From Amycolatopsis sp. NBRC 101858 (GTDB taxonomy: Bacteria > Actinomycetota > Actinomycetes > Mycobacteriales > Pseudonocardiaceae): 64,000 bases of DNA. Below, piece after piece: positions 17,279 to 29,300 of this stretch. The DNA is taken from positions 1,612,001-1,676,000 of the forward strand of contig NZ_BSTD01000002.1 of the NCBI RefSeq assembly GCF_030269325.1. Reading direction: 5' to 3'. Under the pieces are notes generated by a model. That model was not told the origin of the DNA. It made no database searches and worked only from the letters and a program-made list of their open reading frames with translations. Position 1 is the first letter of the stretch; each line of letters begins with the position of its first letter. Made by a program: the position numbers and the translations under genes.

Positions 17279-20200
17279 GTGCACGACGAGGTCAACGACG
17301 ACGGCACCCTGGTGTCGTACGCGCAGCGGCGGCTCTGGTTCGCCCAGCAGCTCGACCCGGGCTCGGCGGACTACCTGCTGCCGCTGGCGGTGCGGCTGTC
17401 CGGTGAGCTGGACACCGACGCGCTGGAGCGGGCACTGACCGGGATCGCCGACCGGCACGAGGTGCTGCGCACCCGGTTCGCCGCCGTCGACGGCGAACCC
17501 CGGCCCCGGGTCGATCCCCCGGGCCGGACGCGGGTGCACCGCACCCGAGCACGTGACGCGGCCGAGCTGTTCGACCGCGAACTGAGCCGGCCGATGGACC
17601 TCGCCGCCGCCCCGCCGGTGCGGATGACGCTGGCACGCCTCGACTCCGGCGACCACCTGTTGCTCGTCGTGGTGCACCACATCGCCGTGGACGGGCGGTC
17701 GTGGGACGTGCTGCTCGACGAGCTGGCGGCCGGCTACCGCGGCGAGCCGGTCCCGGTCCCGGCGACGCGGTACGCCGAGTTCGCCCGGAAGCAGCGCGAG
17801 CGGCTGGCCGGCCCCCGGCTGCACCGCCTCCTCGAGCACTGGCGCACCCGGCTGGCCGGCCTCGCTCCGCTGGACTTGCCCACCGACCGGCCGCGCCCGG
17901 CGTTCTGGGACGGCGCCGGCGATGTCGTGCGCTTCACCGTGCCCGCCGAGCTCGTCTCGCGAGCCGACGAGCTGGCGAAAACCCACCGCGTCACCCGGTA
18001 CATGCTGCTGCTGGCGGTGTACCAGGCGCTGCTCGCGCACTACTGCGAACGCGCCGACATCGCCGTCTGCACCACGCTTTCCGACCGCACCCGCCCCGAG
18101 CTGGCCGGGTTGATCGGGCCGTTCGTCAACACCGTCGTGCAGCGCACCGACCTGAGCGGCGGCCCCTCGTTCGCCGAGCTGCTGGGCCGGGTCCGGGAGA
18201 CGGTGCTGAGCGGGCTCTCCGCGGCCGAAGCGCCGTTCGAGCAGGTGGTCGGCGCGGTCAGCACCGAGCGGGACCTCTCCCGTCACCCGCTGGCGCAAGC
18301 CTCCTTCACGCTGGTCAACACCGCGCTCGCGCCGATCCGGCTGCCGGGCCTGACCGCCGAGCTGGTGCCGCCGCCGCTGGTCGGTGCGCCGATGGATGTC
18401 TTCCTCGACCTCAACCTGCGGTCCGACGGCGGGCTGGCCGCGCGGCTCCAGTACGCGACGACGCTCTTCGACGCGGCGACCATGCGGCGGTTCAGCGAGG
18501 GCTACCGGACGCTGCTGGCCGCGGTGCTCGCCGCGCCCACGACCCCGGTGGCCGACATCGCGGCCGGGCTGGGACCGCTGCGGGCCACCGAGGAGGTCCC
18601 GGATTCCGTTGCGGTGGCCGGGGATCCGAGCGCGACGGCGGTCGTCGACGACGGTCGCGCGGTCACCTACGGCGAGCTCGACGCGATGGTGGCCGGGCTC
18701 GCCGGCGCCCTGAGTGCCCGCGGCGTCGGTCGCGGCGACGCGGTGGCCGTGAGCGTCGGACGCGGCGTGTGGTCGGTGGCCGCGATGCTCGCGATCTGGC
18801 GGGCCGGTGGGGTGTACGTCCCGCTGGATCCCGCGCTGCCACCGGACCGGCAGCGGTTCATGGTGTCCGAAGTGGACATCACCCACGTGATCGCGGACGT
18901 CGGTACCGACCTGGGCATCCCGGTGGTGCCGGTGACCGAGACCGGGCCTGCCGCACCCGCCGTCCGGGTACACCCGAACGACCTCGCCTACGTCATCTTC
19001 ACCTCGGGTTCGTCCGGGCGGCCCAAGGCCGTCGGCGTGGAACACCGCGCCCTCGCCGCGCACGTCACCGCGACCCGGCGGCACTTCGGGTTCACCGCCG
19101 CCGACCGGGTGCTGGCCTTCTCCTCGTTCTCCTTCGACGCCTCGCTCGACCAGGTGCTGCCCGCGCTGGGCTCGGGCGCGACCGTGGTCGTCCGGCCGGA
19201 CGTGCAGTGGCTGCCGTCGCGGCTGCCGGCGATCGTGCGGGACCACGGGCTGACCGTGCTCAACCTGCCGCCGACGTACTGGTCGGAACTGGCGTTCGCG
19301 CTCACCGGCGACACCGCGCCGGCGCTGCGCTCGCTGCGGCTGCTGATCCTGGGCGGGGAGACGGTTCCGCCCGCCGCGCTGACCGCGTGGCGGGCGCACG
19401 CACCCTGGGTTCGGGTCGGCAATGCCTATGGCCCCACCGAAACCGTCGTCACCGCGACCGTCCATGACGTGACTGAAGTGTCTACAGTGGACGACAACGT
19501 CCCGATCGGGCGGGCACTCGGCGGGCGTCGCACCTACGTCGTGGACGAGCAGGACCGGCTCGCGCCCACCGGCGAGCTGCTCATCGGCGGCCCGGAACTG
19601 GCGCGCGGCTACCTCGGCCGGCCCGCGCTGACCGCGGAACGCTTCGTGCCCGACGCCTTCGGCGGCACCGGCGGCCGGCTCTACCGCACCGGCGACCTGG
19701 TGCGCCGCCGCCCGGACGGTGAGCTGGAGTTCCTGGGCCGGGTGGACGACCAGGTCAAGGTGCGCGGCTTCCGGATCGAACTCGGCGAAGTCGACGCGGC
19801 GCTGGCCCGCTGCGCCGGCGTCCGGGCGGCGGCCGCCGCGGTGCGCCAGGACGCGCAGGGCGGCCGGACGCTGGTCGGGTACGTCGTCGGCGAGGCCGGC
19901 GGGGTGCGTGCCGAATGCGCGCGATGGCTGCCGGCTCACGCCGTCCCCACCGAGATCGTGCCGCTGGACGCCTTGCCGGTGAACGCCGCTGGCAAGCTCG
20001 ACCGGGCCGCGCTGCCCGAAGCCCACCAGCACCGGCTCGAACCGGGCGCCGGATTCACCGCGCCCCGCGACGACACCGAGCGCGCGATCGCCGCGATCTG
20101 GAGCGAGGTGCTCGGCGTCGAGCCGATCAGCCTCGACGACTCCTTCTTCGACCTGGGCGGGCATTCGCTGCTGGCCACGATGGCCGTGTCGCGGGTCGCC

Positions 20201-23200
20201 GAGCGGCTCGACCGCGACGTCGAGCTGCGGACGCTCTTCGAGAACCCGCGCCTGCGCGACTTCGGCCCGAAGGTCGCCGCCGCCCGGGTCGCCGGCGGCG
20301 CGGGGATCGTGCCGGTGGACCGGCGCGGGCCGCTGCCGATGTCGTTCGCGCAGGAACGGCTGTGGTTCCTCGACCGGATGTCCGAGCTCGGCGCGGACTA
20401 CGCGCTCTGGTTCTCCTGGCGGGTCACCGGTCCGCTCGACCGCGCGGCCTGGCAGGGTGCGCTCGACGACGTCGTGACCCGGCACGAGGTCCTGCGGACC
20501 GCGCTCGTCGAGCGGGACGGGCGCCCGGTGCAGCTGGTGTGCGAAGACGTCACGGTGCCCCTGCGGTGGACCGAGGCCGCGGACCTCGACGCGGTGCGGG
20601 CCGAGGCCACCGCGTTCGCCACCGCCCGGTTCGACCTGGCCGAGCCGCCGCTGCTGCGCGCCGGGGTGTGGGCGCTGGGCCCCGAAGACCACGTCGTCGT
20701 GCTGGCCTTCCACCACGTCGCCACCGACGGCTGGTCGACGGGCCTCGTGTTCGCCGAGCTGGCCGAGGCCTACGCCGGGCACCACGTCGAGCCACCGGCG
20801 GTGCAGTACGGCGACTACGCCGTGTGGCAACGCGAACACGACACCAGCGCACAGCTGGAGTACTGGCGTGCCACCCTGGCCGGACTGTCCCCTTTGGACT
20901 TGCCGGGCGACCGGCCCCGCCCGGCGGTGCGCTCCGGCCGGGGCGCGGCCGTGCGGGTTTCATGGCCGGTTCCGGCTGGGCTCGACGAGCTGGCCGCGCG
21001 CTGCGGCGCGACCCGGTTCATGGTGCTGCTGGCCGTCTTCCAGGTCGTGCTCGGCCGCTGGTCCGGCCGGACGGACGTCGCCGTGGGCACCCCGGTGGCC
21101 GGCCGGGGCCGGAGCGAGCTGGAGCGGCTGGTCGGGTTCTTCGTCAACACCGTCGTGCTGCGCGGTGACCTCGCCGGCGACCCGACGTTCGCCGGTTTCC
21201 TGGACCGCGTCCGCGACGGCGTGCTGAGCGCGTTCGACCACCAGGACGTGCCGTTCGAGCACCTGGTGCGAGAACTGCGGCCCGAACGCGACCTGTCCCG
21301 CAACCCGCTGTTCGAGGTCATGTTCGACCTCGCCGAGTCGGCGGCGAGCCCGGCACCCGCCGTCGACGGGCTCGGCTTCGCGCCCTTCACGCTGCCGTGG
21401 CAGTCGGCGAAGTTCGACCTGACCGCGAACGCCGTGCTCCACCCCGAGCGGATCGACCTGGACCTCGAGTACAGCACCGACCTCTTCGACGAGGCGACCG
21501 TGCACCGGTTCGCCGGCTGGATGCACCGGACCCTCGTCGCGGTGACCGCGGACCCGGACGTCCGGCTCGGGGACGTCGACCTGCTTTCTCCCGGGCACCG
21601 CGAGGAGCTGCTGACGTGGGCCGGAACCGGGTGCACCCCACCAGATCCTTTCCTCGTCGGCGGCGCGCCGGACGACGTCGCGCTGGTGTGCGGGGACGAC
21701 GTCCTGCGCTACCGGGAGCTGGACGAGCGGGTCGGCGGTCTGGCCGCGGCGCTCGTCGAGGACGGCGTCCGGCCCGGCACCGCGGTCGGCGTGCGGCCGG
21801 CCCGGGGCGTGGCCGCCGTGGTGGCGATGCTGGCCGTCTGGCGGGCCGGCGGCGTCTACGTGCCCCTGGACCCGCGGTTCCCCGCGCGGCGGCTGGACTT
21901 CATGGTCGCCGAAGCCGGCGTCGAACGGATCATCGACGGCACCGAGCGCCCGGCGGAGCCGATCGGCCCCCGGACACCCGACCCGCGCGAAGCCGCCTAC
22001 GTCATCTTCACCTCGGGCTCGTCCGGACGGCCGAAGGCGGTCGCGGTGCCGCACGGCGCGCTCGCGGCGCACGTCGCCGCCGCCCGGGAGTGCTTCGGGA
22101 TCACGGCGAAAGACCGCGTGCTGTCCTTCGCGTCCTTCTCGTTCGACGCCTCCTTCGAGCAGATCCTGCCCGCCCTGAGCGCCGGCGCCCGCGTGGTGCT
22201 GCGCCCGGACGAGGTGTGGACGCCGGCCGAACTGGCCGAGCGGGTGCGCGCCGAGGGCGTGACCGTCCTGGAGCTGACGCCGTCCTACCTGGCGGAAGTG
22301 ACCGCCGGTGCCGACATCCTGAGCGGACTGCGGCTGCTGGTCACCGGCGGCGAGGTGCTGCCCGCCGCGACGCTGGAGCGCTGGTTCGACCGGCACGCGG
22401 GCGTACCGGTCGTGAACACCTACGGCCCCACCGAGTCCGTCATCTCCACCACCGCGCAGCGGATCACCGGTCCGGGCACCGGCCGGGTCCCGATCGGCCG
22501 GCCGCTGGGCGGCCGCCGGGTGTACGTGACCGACGCCCGCGGTGCGCTCGTCCCGGCCGGGGTGCCCGGCGAGCTGCTGGTGGGCGGGGACGAACTGGCC
22601 CACGGCTACCTCGGCCGGCCGGGCGCCACCGCGGAGCGGTTCGTGCCGGACGCCTTCGGCGGCACCGGCGGCCGGCTCTACCGCACCGGCGACCTGGTGC
22701 GGTGGCGGCCGGACGCGACCCTGGAGTTCCTCGGCCGCGTCGACGACCAGGTCCAGATCCGGGGGTTCCGAGTCGAGCCGGGTGAGGTCGAGGCCGTGCT
22801 GCGGGAGCACCCCGCGGTCACCGACGCCGCGGTCGTGGTGCGCGACGTCCGGGGCGAGCCTGCGCTGGTCGCGTACGTCGCCGGTGCCGGGGACCTGCGC
22901 GAGTGGTGCGCGAACCGGCTGCCGGGCTACCTGGTGCCCGCGGTGTTCACGGCGCTGGAGACGCTGCCGCGGACCGTGCCGGGCAAGCTCGACGTCGCCG
23001 CGCTGCCGGATCCGGACGTGCCGGTGGTGGCGGAGTTCGAGGCCCCGGAGACCCCGACCGAGACGGTCACCGCGCAGATCTGGGCCGAGGTGCTCGGGGT
23101 CGCCCGCGTCGGACGGCACGAAGACTTCTTCGCCCTCGGCGGGCATTCGCTGCGCGCGGTCGCGGTAGCCGCCCGGCTGCGGGCCGCGTTCGGCTGCCCG

Positions 23201-23338
23201 GTGCCGGTGCGCGACCTGTTCGAGCACCCGACCGTCGCGCGGCTCGCGGCGCGGGTGGAAGACCGGCTCGTCGCGGAGATCGCCGCGATGAGCGACGACG
23301 AGATCGACCTGTCCCTGACGGTGGATCACCGGAACTGA
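17279..23338 (+). CDS. NRPS, modules 1 and 2 (C-A-T-C-A-T)
   Basis: A 2,019-residue two-module synthetase. C1 (about 10-430) carries HHIAVDG near 132; A1 (440-930) carries TSGSSGRPKA near 575; T1 has LGGHS near 961. C2 (1015-1440) has HHVATDG near 1145; A2 (1460-1920) follows; T2 has LGGHS near 1957. There is no loading module, epimerase or methylation domain, so C1 must accept a donor from elsewhere. Pockets aligned by eye to GrsA are A1 D-A-D-N-I-G-A-V-T-K and A2 D-A-E-E-V-G-T-I-S-K. The acidic residue at position 239 in both suggests basic side chains; A2 resembles published lysine codes. The GTG at 17279 is chosen because GGGAGG lies 5 bases upstream; an in-frame GTG at 17219 has none. 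NRPS2 follows after 20 bases. Confidence 0.93.
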   Translation: MHDEVNDDGTLVSYAQRRLWFAQQLDPGSADYLLPLAVRLSGELDTDALERALTGIADRHEVLRTRFAAVDGEPRPRVDPPGRTRVHRTRARDAAELFDRELSRPMDLAAAPPVRMTLARLDSGDHLLLVVVHHIAVDGRSWDVLLDELAAGYRGEPVPVPATRYAEFARKQRERLAGPRLHRLLEHWRTRLAGLAPLDLPTDRPRPAFWDGAGDVVRFTVPAELVSRADELAKTHRVTRYMLLLAVYQALLAHYCERADIAVCTTLSDRTRPELAGLIGPFVNTVVQRTDLSGGPSFAELLGRVRETVLSGLSAAEAPFEQVVGAVSTERDLSRHPLAQASFTLVNTALAPIRLPGLTAELVPPPLVGAPMDVFLDLNLRSDGGLAARLQYATTLFDAATMRRFSEGYRTLLAAVLAAPTTPVADIAAGLGPLRATEEVPDSVAVAGDPSATAVVDDGRAVTYGELDAMVAGLAGALSARGVGRGDAVAVSVGRGVWSVAAMLAIWRAGGVYVPLDPALPPDRQRFMVSEVDITHVIADVGTDLGIPVVPVTETGPAAPAVRVHPNDLAYVIFTSGSSGRPKAVGVEHRALAAHVTATRRHFGFTAADRVLAFSSFSFDASLDQVLPALGSGATVVVRPDVQWLPSRLPAIVRDHGLTVLNLPPTYWSELAFALTGDTAPALRSLRLLILGGETVPPAALTAWRAHAPWVRVGNAYGPTETVVTATVHDVTEVSTVDDNVPIGRALGGRRTYVVDEQDRLAPTGELLIGGPELARGYLGRPALTAERFVPDAFGGTGGRLYRTGDLVRRRPDGELEFLGRVDDQVKVRGFRIELGEVDAALARCAGVRAAAAAVRQDAQGGRTLVGYVVGEAGGVRAECARWLPAHAVPTEIVPLDALPVNAAGKLDRAALPEAHQHRLEPGAGFTAPRDDTERAIAAIWSEVLGVEPISLDDSFFDLGGHSLLATMAVSRVAERLDRDVELRTLFENPRLRDFGPKVAAARVAGGAGIVPVDRRGPLPMSFAQERLWFLDRMSELGADYALWFSWRVTGPLDRAAWQGALDDVVTRHEVLRTALVERDGRPVQLVCEDVTVPLRWTEAADLDAVRAEATAFATARFDLAEPPLLRAGVWALGPEDHVVVLAFHHVATDGWSTGLVFAELAEAYAGHHVEPPAVQYGDYAVWQREHDTSAQLEYWRATLAGLSPLDLPGDRPRPAVRSGRGAAVRVSWPVPAGLDELAARCGATRFMVLLAVFQVVLGRWSGRTDVAVGTPVAGRGRSELERLVGFFVNTVVLRGDLAGDPTFAGFLDRVRDGVLSAFDHQDVPFEHLVRELRPERDLSRNPLFEVMFDLAESAASPAPAVDGLGFAPFTLPWQSAKFDLTANAVLHPERIDLDLEYSTDLFDEATVHRFAGWMHRTLVAVTADPDVRLGDVDLLSPGHREELLTWAGTGCTPPDPFLVGGAPDDVALVCGDDVLRYRELDERVGGLAAALVEDGVRPGTAVGVRPARGVAAVVAMLAVWRAGGVYVPLDPRFPARRLDFMVAEAGVERIIDGTERPAEPIGPRTPDPREAAYVIFTSGSSGRPKAVAVPHGALAAHVAAARECFGITAKDRVLSFASFSFDASFEQILPALSAGARVVLRPDEVWTPAELAERVRAEGVTVLELTPSYLAEVTAGADILSGLRLLVTGGEVLPAATLERWFDRHAGVPVVNTYGPTESVISTTAQRITGPGTGRVPIGRPLGGRRVYVTDARGALVPAGVPGELLVGGDELAHGYLGRPGATAERFVPDAFGGTGGRLYRTGDLVRWRPDATLEFLGRVDDQVQIRGFRVEPGEVEAVLREHPAVTDAAVVVRDVRGEPALVAYVAGAGDLREWCANRLPGYLVPAVFTALETLPRTVPGKLDVAALPDPDVPVVAEFEAPETPTETVTAQIWAEVLGVARVGRHEDFFALGGHSLRAVAVAARLRAAFGCPVPVRDLFEHPTVARLAARVEDRLVAEIAAMSDDEIDLSLTVDHRN

Positions 23339-23358
23339 CGCTTCAGGAAGGACACGGC

Positions 23359-26300
23359 ATGACCACCTCGGAGACCCGGAGCCGGGCGAACCTGTCGGCG
23401 GCCGCGCAGCGCCTGCTCGCCCAGCGCCTGCGCGGCGCCGCGACCGCGGCGACGGGCATCCCCCGCCGGGACCCGGGCGGCGACCGGGCTCCGCTGTCGG
23501 CCACCCAGCAGCGGCTCTACTTCCTGGACCAGCTCGAGCCCGGCAGCACGGAGTACCTGATGCCCGCCGCGTGGCGGCTGCGCGGCCCGCTCGACGTGCC
23601 CGCCCTCGCCGCGGCGGTGGACGAGCTCGTCGCCCGGCACGAGCAGCTGCGGGTGATCTTCCCGGACGAGAAAGGGGTGCCTGCGCAGAAGGTACTGCCC
23701 GCCCGCGAAAGCTGCCTGCGGGTGTGCGACGGCGACGCGGACACCGTGCACGAGCTGGCCACCACCCCGTTCGACCTCGCCACCGAGCCCGCGTTCCGGG
23801 CCACGCTGGTGCGCGTCGCCGCCGAGGAGCACGTACTCGTCCTGGCCATGCACCACATCGTCACCGACGGCTGGTCCGCCGACGTCCTCCTGCGCGACCT
23901 GCGCGAGCTGTACCGGGCACGGCTGGCCGGAGAGAACGCGCGGCTGCCGCGGCGGTCGATCGACTACCTCGACTACGCCGTCTGGCAACGGGAATCCGCC
24001 GACTCCGAGGCCGCGAAGGCCGACCTCGACCACTGGCGCCGGGCGCTGGCCGGGCTCAGCCCGCTGGAGCTGCCCACCGACCACCCGCGGCCCGCCGTCC
24101 GCTCGCACGCGGGCGCGGTGCACCGGGTCGAACTGTCCGAGGCGCTCTCGTCGGCCGTCGCCGAAGCGGGGCGAAAAGCCGACACCACCCCGTTCATGAC
24201 GGTGCTCGCCGCCCTGCAGGCGACGCTGGCGTTCCACAGTGGACAGGACGACTTCGCCGTCGGCACCATCGTCGCGAACCGGGAGCGGCCGGAAACCGAG
24301 GACCTGGTCGGCTTCTTCGTCAACACGCTGGTCATGCGCGCGGAGTTCGGCGACGACCCGACGAGCGCGGCGCTGCTCGCGCGGACCCGCGAGCAGGTGC
24401 TCGACGCGCTGAGCCACCAGGCCGTGCCGTTCGAACGGCTCGTCGACGACCTGGTCCCCGAGCGCGACCTGTCCCGCACTCCCCTGTGCTCGGTGCTGTT
24501 CTCGCACACCGGCGCGGGCTCGGCCGGGTTCACGCTGGGCGAGGCCACCGGCGAACCCTTCCCGGTCCACCTCACCGAGGCGAAGTTCGACCTCGCGCTG
24601 GAAACCGCCGAGCACGACGGCAGGCTCCGGCTGGCGTGGCTCTACCGGACCGACCTGTTCACCGCCGAGACGATCGCCCGGCTGAGCGACCACCTGGTCG
24701 CCGTGCTGCACGCGTTCGCCGAGCGACCGGACGCCCGGCTCGGCGAGCTGGACCTGCTCACCGAGACCGAACGCAGGTGGCTGCTCGGGCCGGAAGGTCC
24801 GGGACAGCACGGGAACAGCGGGCCGGCCGCCCGGCCGGTGCTCGACCGGTTCGCCGAGCAGGTCCGCCTGCGGCCGGACGCGGTCGCCGTCAGCGGCGGC
24901 GGCGCCGGGCTGACCTACGCCGAACTCGACGCCCGTGCCGACGCCCTCGCCCGGCGGCTGCGCGCGGCCGGGATCGGCCCCCTGGTCGGGATCAGCCTGG
25001 CGCGGTCGGTGGACCTGGCCGTGGCCGTGCTCGGCGTGTGGCGGGCCGGGGCGGCCTACCTGCCCCTGGACCCGGCGCACCCGCGCGGCCGGCTGGAGTT
25101 CGTCGTCGGCGACGCCGGCATCACGGCCGCGGTCACCGACGAAGCGGGCCGGGCCGCGCTGGCCGGGCTGCCGGTCGAGCCGATCCCCCTGGACGGCCCC
25201 GCGGTGGCCGGGACGCTGCCCGGGCCCCGGACCGGTGACGCACCCGCGTACGTCATGTACACCTCGGGCTCGACCGGGCAGCCCAAGGGCGTCGAGGTCA
25301 CCCACGGCAACGTGGCCTGGCTGTTCGACGCGGCCGACCGCTGCTTCGACTTCGGCGAAAACGACGTGTGGGCCCTGGTCCACTCGGCGACGTTCGACCT
25401 GTCGGTGTGGGAGCTGTGGGGTGCGCTGACCGTCGGCGGGCGCACGGTCGTGCTGACCGAGGACGAGACCCGCGACCCGGCCGCGGTCCACGCCGTCCTG
25501 CGCGACGAAGGCGTGACCGTGCTGACCCAGACCAACGCCGCGTTCAGCGGTCTACGGGCGCACCTCGAGCGCGAAGGCGCCGGCTTCGGCGAACTGGCGC
25601 TGCGCACGGTCGTGTTCGCCGGAGACGCATTCGACGCCCGTGAATACCGGGACTGGTTCGGCAGCGGGGAAAAGCGGCCCGCGCTGGTGAACATGTACGG
25701 CATCACCGAGACCACCGTGCACGTCACCCACCGGCTGATCACCGCCGCCGACCCGACCGCCGCCACGACGTCCCCGGTCGGGCGGCCCATGTACAACTCC
25801 CGCGGCTACGTCCTGGACGCGCGGGGCCGGCTCGTGCCGCCCGGCACGGTGGGCGAGCTGTACGTCGCCGGGGACGGCGTCGCGCTCGGCTACCGCAACC
25901 GCGCGGAGCTGACCGCGCAGCGGTTCACCACCGACCGGTTCGCCGGCGACGGCGCCCGCATGTACCGCAGCGGCGACCTCGTGCGGGTGCTGCCCGACGG
26001 GCAGCTGAACTACGTCGGCCGGGCCGATCACCAGGTCAAGATCCGCGGCTACCGCGTCGAGCCGGGCGAGGTGGAGAGCGCGCTGCGGGACTGCCCCGGG
26101 ATCGCCGACGCCGCCGTCGTCGCCCAGGATTCCCGGCTGATCGGGCACGTGGTGACCGACGGCGTTCTCGACGTCCCCGCGGTGCGCACGGCGCTGCGCA
26201 CCAAGCTGCCGGAGTACATGGTCCCCGCGCTGTTCGTGGCCCACCCCGCGCTGCCGGTCACCGCGAACGGCAAGGTCGACCGGGCCGCGCTGCTGGCCGT

Positions 26301-29300
26301 GCGGGCCGGGGCCGTCGCGACGCCGGCCGAGCACGTCGCGCCGCGGACGGCGACCGAGGCGGCGCTGGCCGCGGTGTGGGCCGAGGTGCTCGGGATCGAC
26401 CGGGCCGGGCTCGCGGACAACTTCTTCGACCTCGGCGGCGATTCGATCCTCGCGCTGCGCGTGATCGGGCTGGCCCGCGCGGCCGGGCTCGGGCTGTCCG
26501 TGGCCGACCTGTTCCGCGCGCGGACCCTGGGCGAGCTGGCCGCGCTGGCCACCGAGGCACCGGGTGACGAACCCGCGCCGGTGGAGCCGTTCGCACTGCT
26601 CGACCCGGCCGACCGCGCGAAGCTGCCCGAAGGCCTGGCTGACGCCTACCCGCTGACCATGCTGCAGGCCGGGATGCTGCACGAAATGCTGGCCCAGCCC
26701 CGGATCGGGGCCTACCACAACGTCACCGACCTGAAGATCACCGTCGCCGACCCGTTCGACCGGGCGGCGTTCCAGGCCGGGATGGACCACCTCGTGCGCA
26801 CCCACGAAAGCCTGCGCACGTCGATCGACCTGGTGTCCTACCGCGAACCGCTGCAGCTCGTGCACCCCGGCGCGAAGCTGACGGTCGGCTACAGCGATCT
26901 GCGCGGGCTCGACCCGGCCGGGCAGCGAGCGGCCCGGCGGCGCTACGCCGACACCGAGTTCGCCAACCGCTTCGACCTGACCCGCGCCCCGCTGATCCGC
27001 GTGCACCTGCACCAGCTCACCGAGCACGACCTGCGGATCGTCATCACCGACTGCCACGTCGCCATCGACGGCTGGAGCCTGACGTCGATGATCGCCGACC
27101 TGGTCGCCCTGCACGGGCGGATCGCGCGCGGCGAGGCCCTGACCGAGCCGGAACCCGCGCCGCGCTACGCCGAGTACGTCGCGGCCGAACGGGCCGCCAC
27201 GTCGTCGGAGGAGTCGCTGGCCTTCTGGCGCCGGACGCTCGCCGACCTCGCCCCGGTGCGGTTCACCCGCCGCGGCGCCGCCGACGGCGCGGTGCTGTAC
27301 GAGGTGCGCCGCTCGTTCGCCGGGCTGGCCGAGGACATCGGCGCCCTGGCGACCCGGGCGGGCGTGCCCCGGCGCACGGTGCTGCTGGCGGCGTTCCACC
27401 ACACGATGGGCCTGTTCGCCGAACGCGACGGGCAGACGCGCGGGCACGCGGTCGGGCTGACCACCAACGGCCGGCCGGAACGCGCGGGTGCGGACCGGAT
27501 GCGCGGCCTGTTCGTCAACACGATCCCCTTCGGCATCACCGGCGAACCGGCGACCTGGCTGGAGCTGATCCGCACGGTGTTCGCCGCCGAACAGGACCTG
27601 ATGCCGCACCGGCTGGTGCCGCTGGCCCGGATCGCGCGCCTGCGCCCGGGCGCGCCGAACCTGCTCGACACCGTGTTCAACTACGTCAACTTCCACCAGC
27701 TCGCGCCGGAGAACTGGGAGGAGGCCGAGGAGTTCGCCCGGACGATGTTCCCGTTGTACGCCAACATGAGCGTGGACGGGTTCAGCGTCGACGTCGACCC
27801 CGAGTACCTCGACCCGGCCACGGCCGACCAGCTCGCGGACCTGATCCGCGAGCTGGTCGAGCGGATGGTCGCCGACCCCGGCGGTCCGGTCACGCGGCCC
27901 GCGCTCGCCGGCGCCGCCCGGGAACGCGCGCTCGGGCCGTGGGCCCACGGCCCGGTCGCCGGCAACCCGCCGGCGCTGTTCCCCGAGATCGTCCACGAGC
28001 ACGCGGTCCGCACCCCGGACGCGGTGGCCGTGGCCCACGACGGCACCGAAGTCACCTACGCCGAGCTGGATGCGCGGTCCGACGCGCTGGCCGGGCGGCT
28101 CGCCGCGCTCGGCGTGGGGCCGGAGGTCGTCGTCGGGATCTGCACGCGGCGCGGGCCCGACCAGATCCGCGCGGCGCTGGCCGTGCTCAAGGCGGGCGGC
28201 GCGTTCCTGCCCCTGGACCCGACCTACCCGGCCGAGCGGCTGGCGTTCATGGCGGCCGACAGCGGGATGCGGACGCTGCTCACCCAGTCCGACGTGGACG
28301 GAACGGTTCCCTTCACCGGCACCACTTTGTTCCTGGACGAGCCCGACGAGGGCCCGGTCGGCACCTGCGCACGCCCGGCGTCGGACCACCCCGCGTACGT
28401 GCTCTACACGTCCGGCTCGACCGGCGTCCCCAAGGGCGTGGTCGTGCCGCACCGCGGCCTGGTCAACCTCGTCCACGCCCAGCGCGAAGTGTTCGCCACC
28501 GGCCCGGACGAGCGGATCCTACAGCTCGCGTCGTTCAATTTCGACGTGTCGATCCACGAGATCGTGCTGGCCCTGGCCAACGGCGCCCGCCTCTGCACGG
28601 CCCCGGCCGAAGCACTGCGGGCCGGGCCGGACCTCGCCCGCACCATCCGCGACCTCGGCATCACCACCGCGACCATCGTGCCGACCGCGCTGACCACCCT
28701 CGCCGGCGAAGAGCTGCCCGGCGTCCGCACCCTGCTGACCGGCGGCGAGGCACCCACCGAGCAGCTCGTCGAGGCGTGGTCGCCCGGCCGTCGCTTCTAC
28801 AACTGCTTCGGCCCCACGGAAGCCACGGTCTGGACGCACATCGCCCGGTGCGCGCCCGGCGACGGACGGCCGGTGATGGGCCTGCCGTTCCGCAACACCG
28901 AGTCCTACGTGCTCGACGAGCACTTCCAGCCGGTGCCGGTCGGCGTGCCGGGCGAGCTGTACCTCGGCGGCGCCGGCCTGGCGCGCGGCTACCTGGGCCG
29001 GCCCGGCCTGACCGCGGCGAGCTTCGTACCGCACCCGTACGGCGCGCCCGGCGAGCGGCTCTTCCGCACCGGCGACCTGGCCCGCCAGCGCGCGGACGGC
29101 GCCGTGGAATGGCTGGGCCGCCGCGACTCGCAGGTGAAGCTGCGCGGGTTCCGCATCGAGCTGGGCGAGATCGAACACGCCCTGCGCGCGCTGCCCGAAG
29201 TCCGCCAGGCCGTCGTGCTGCTGCGTGACGACCTGCCCGGCGAGCCCGCGCTGGTCGCCTACGCCGTCGGCGAGAACCTCGACGCCGAGTCGCTGCGCCG

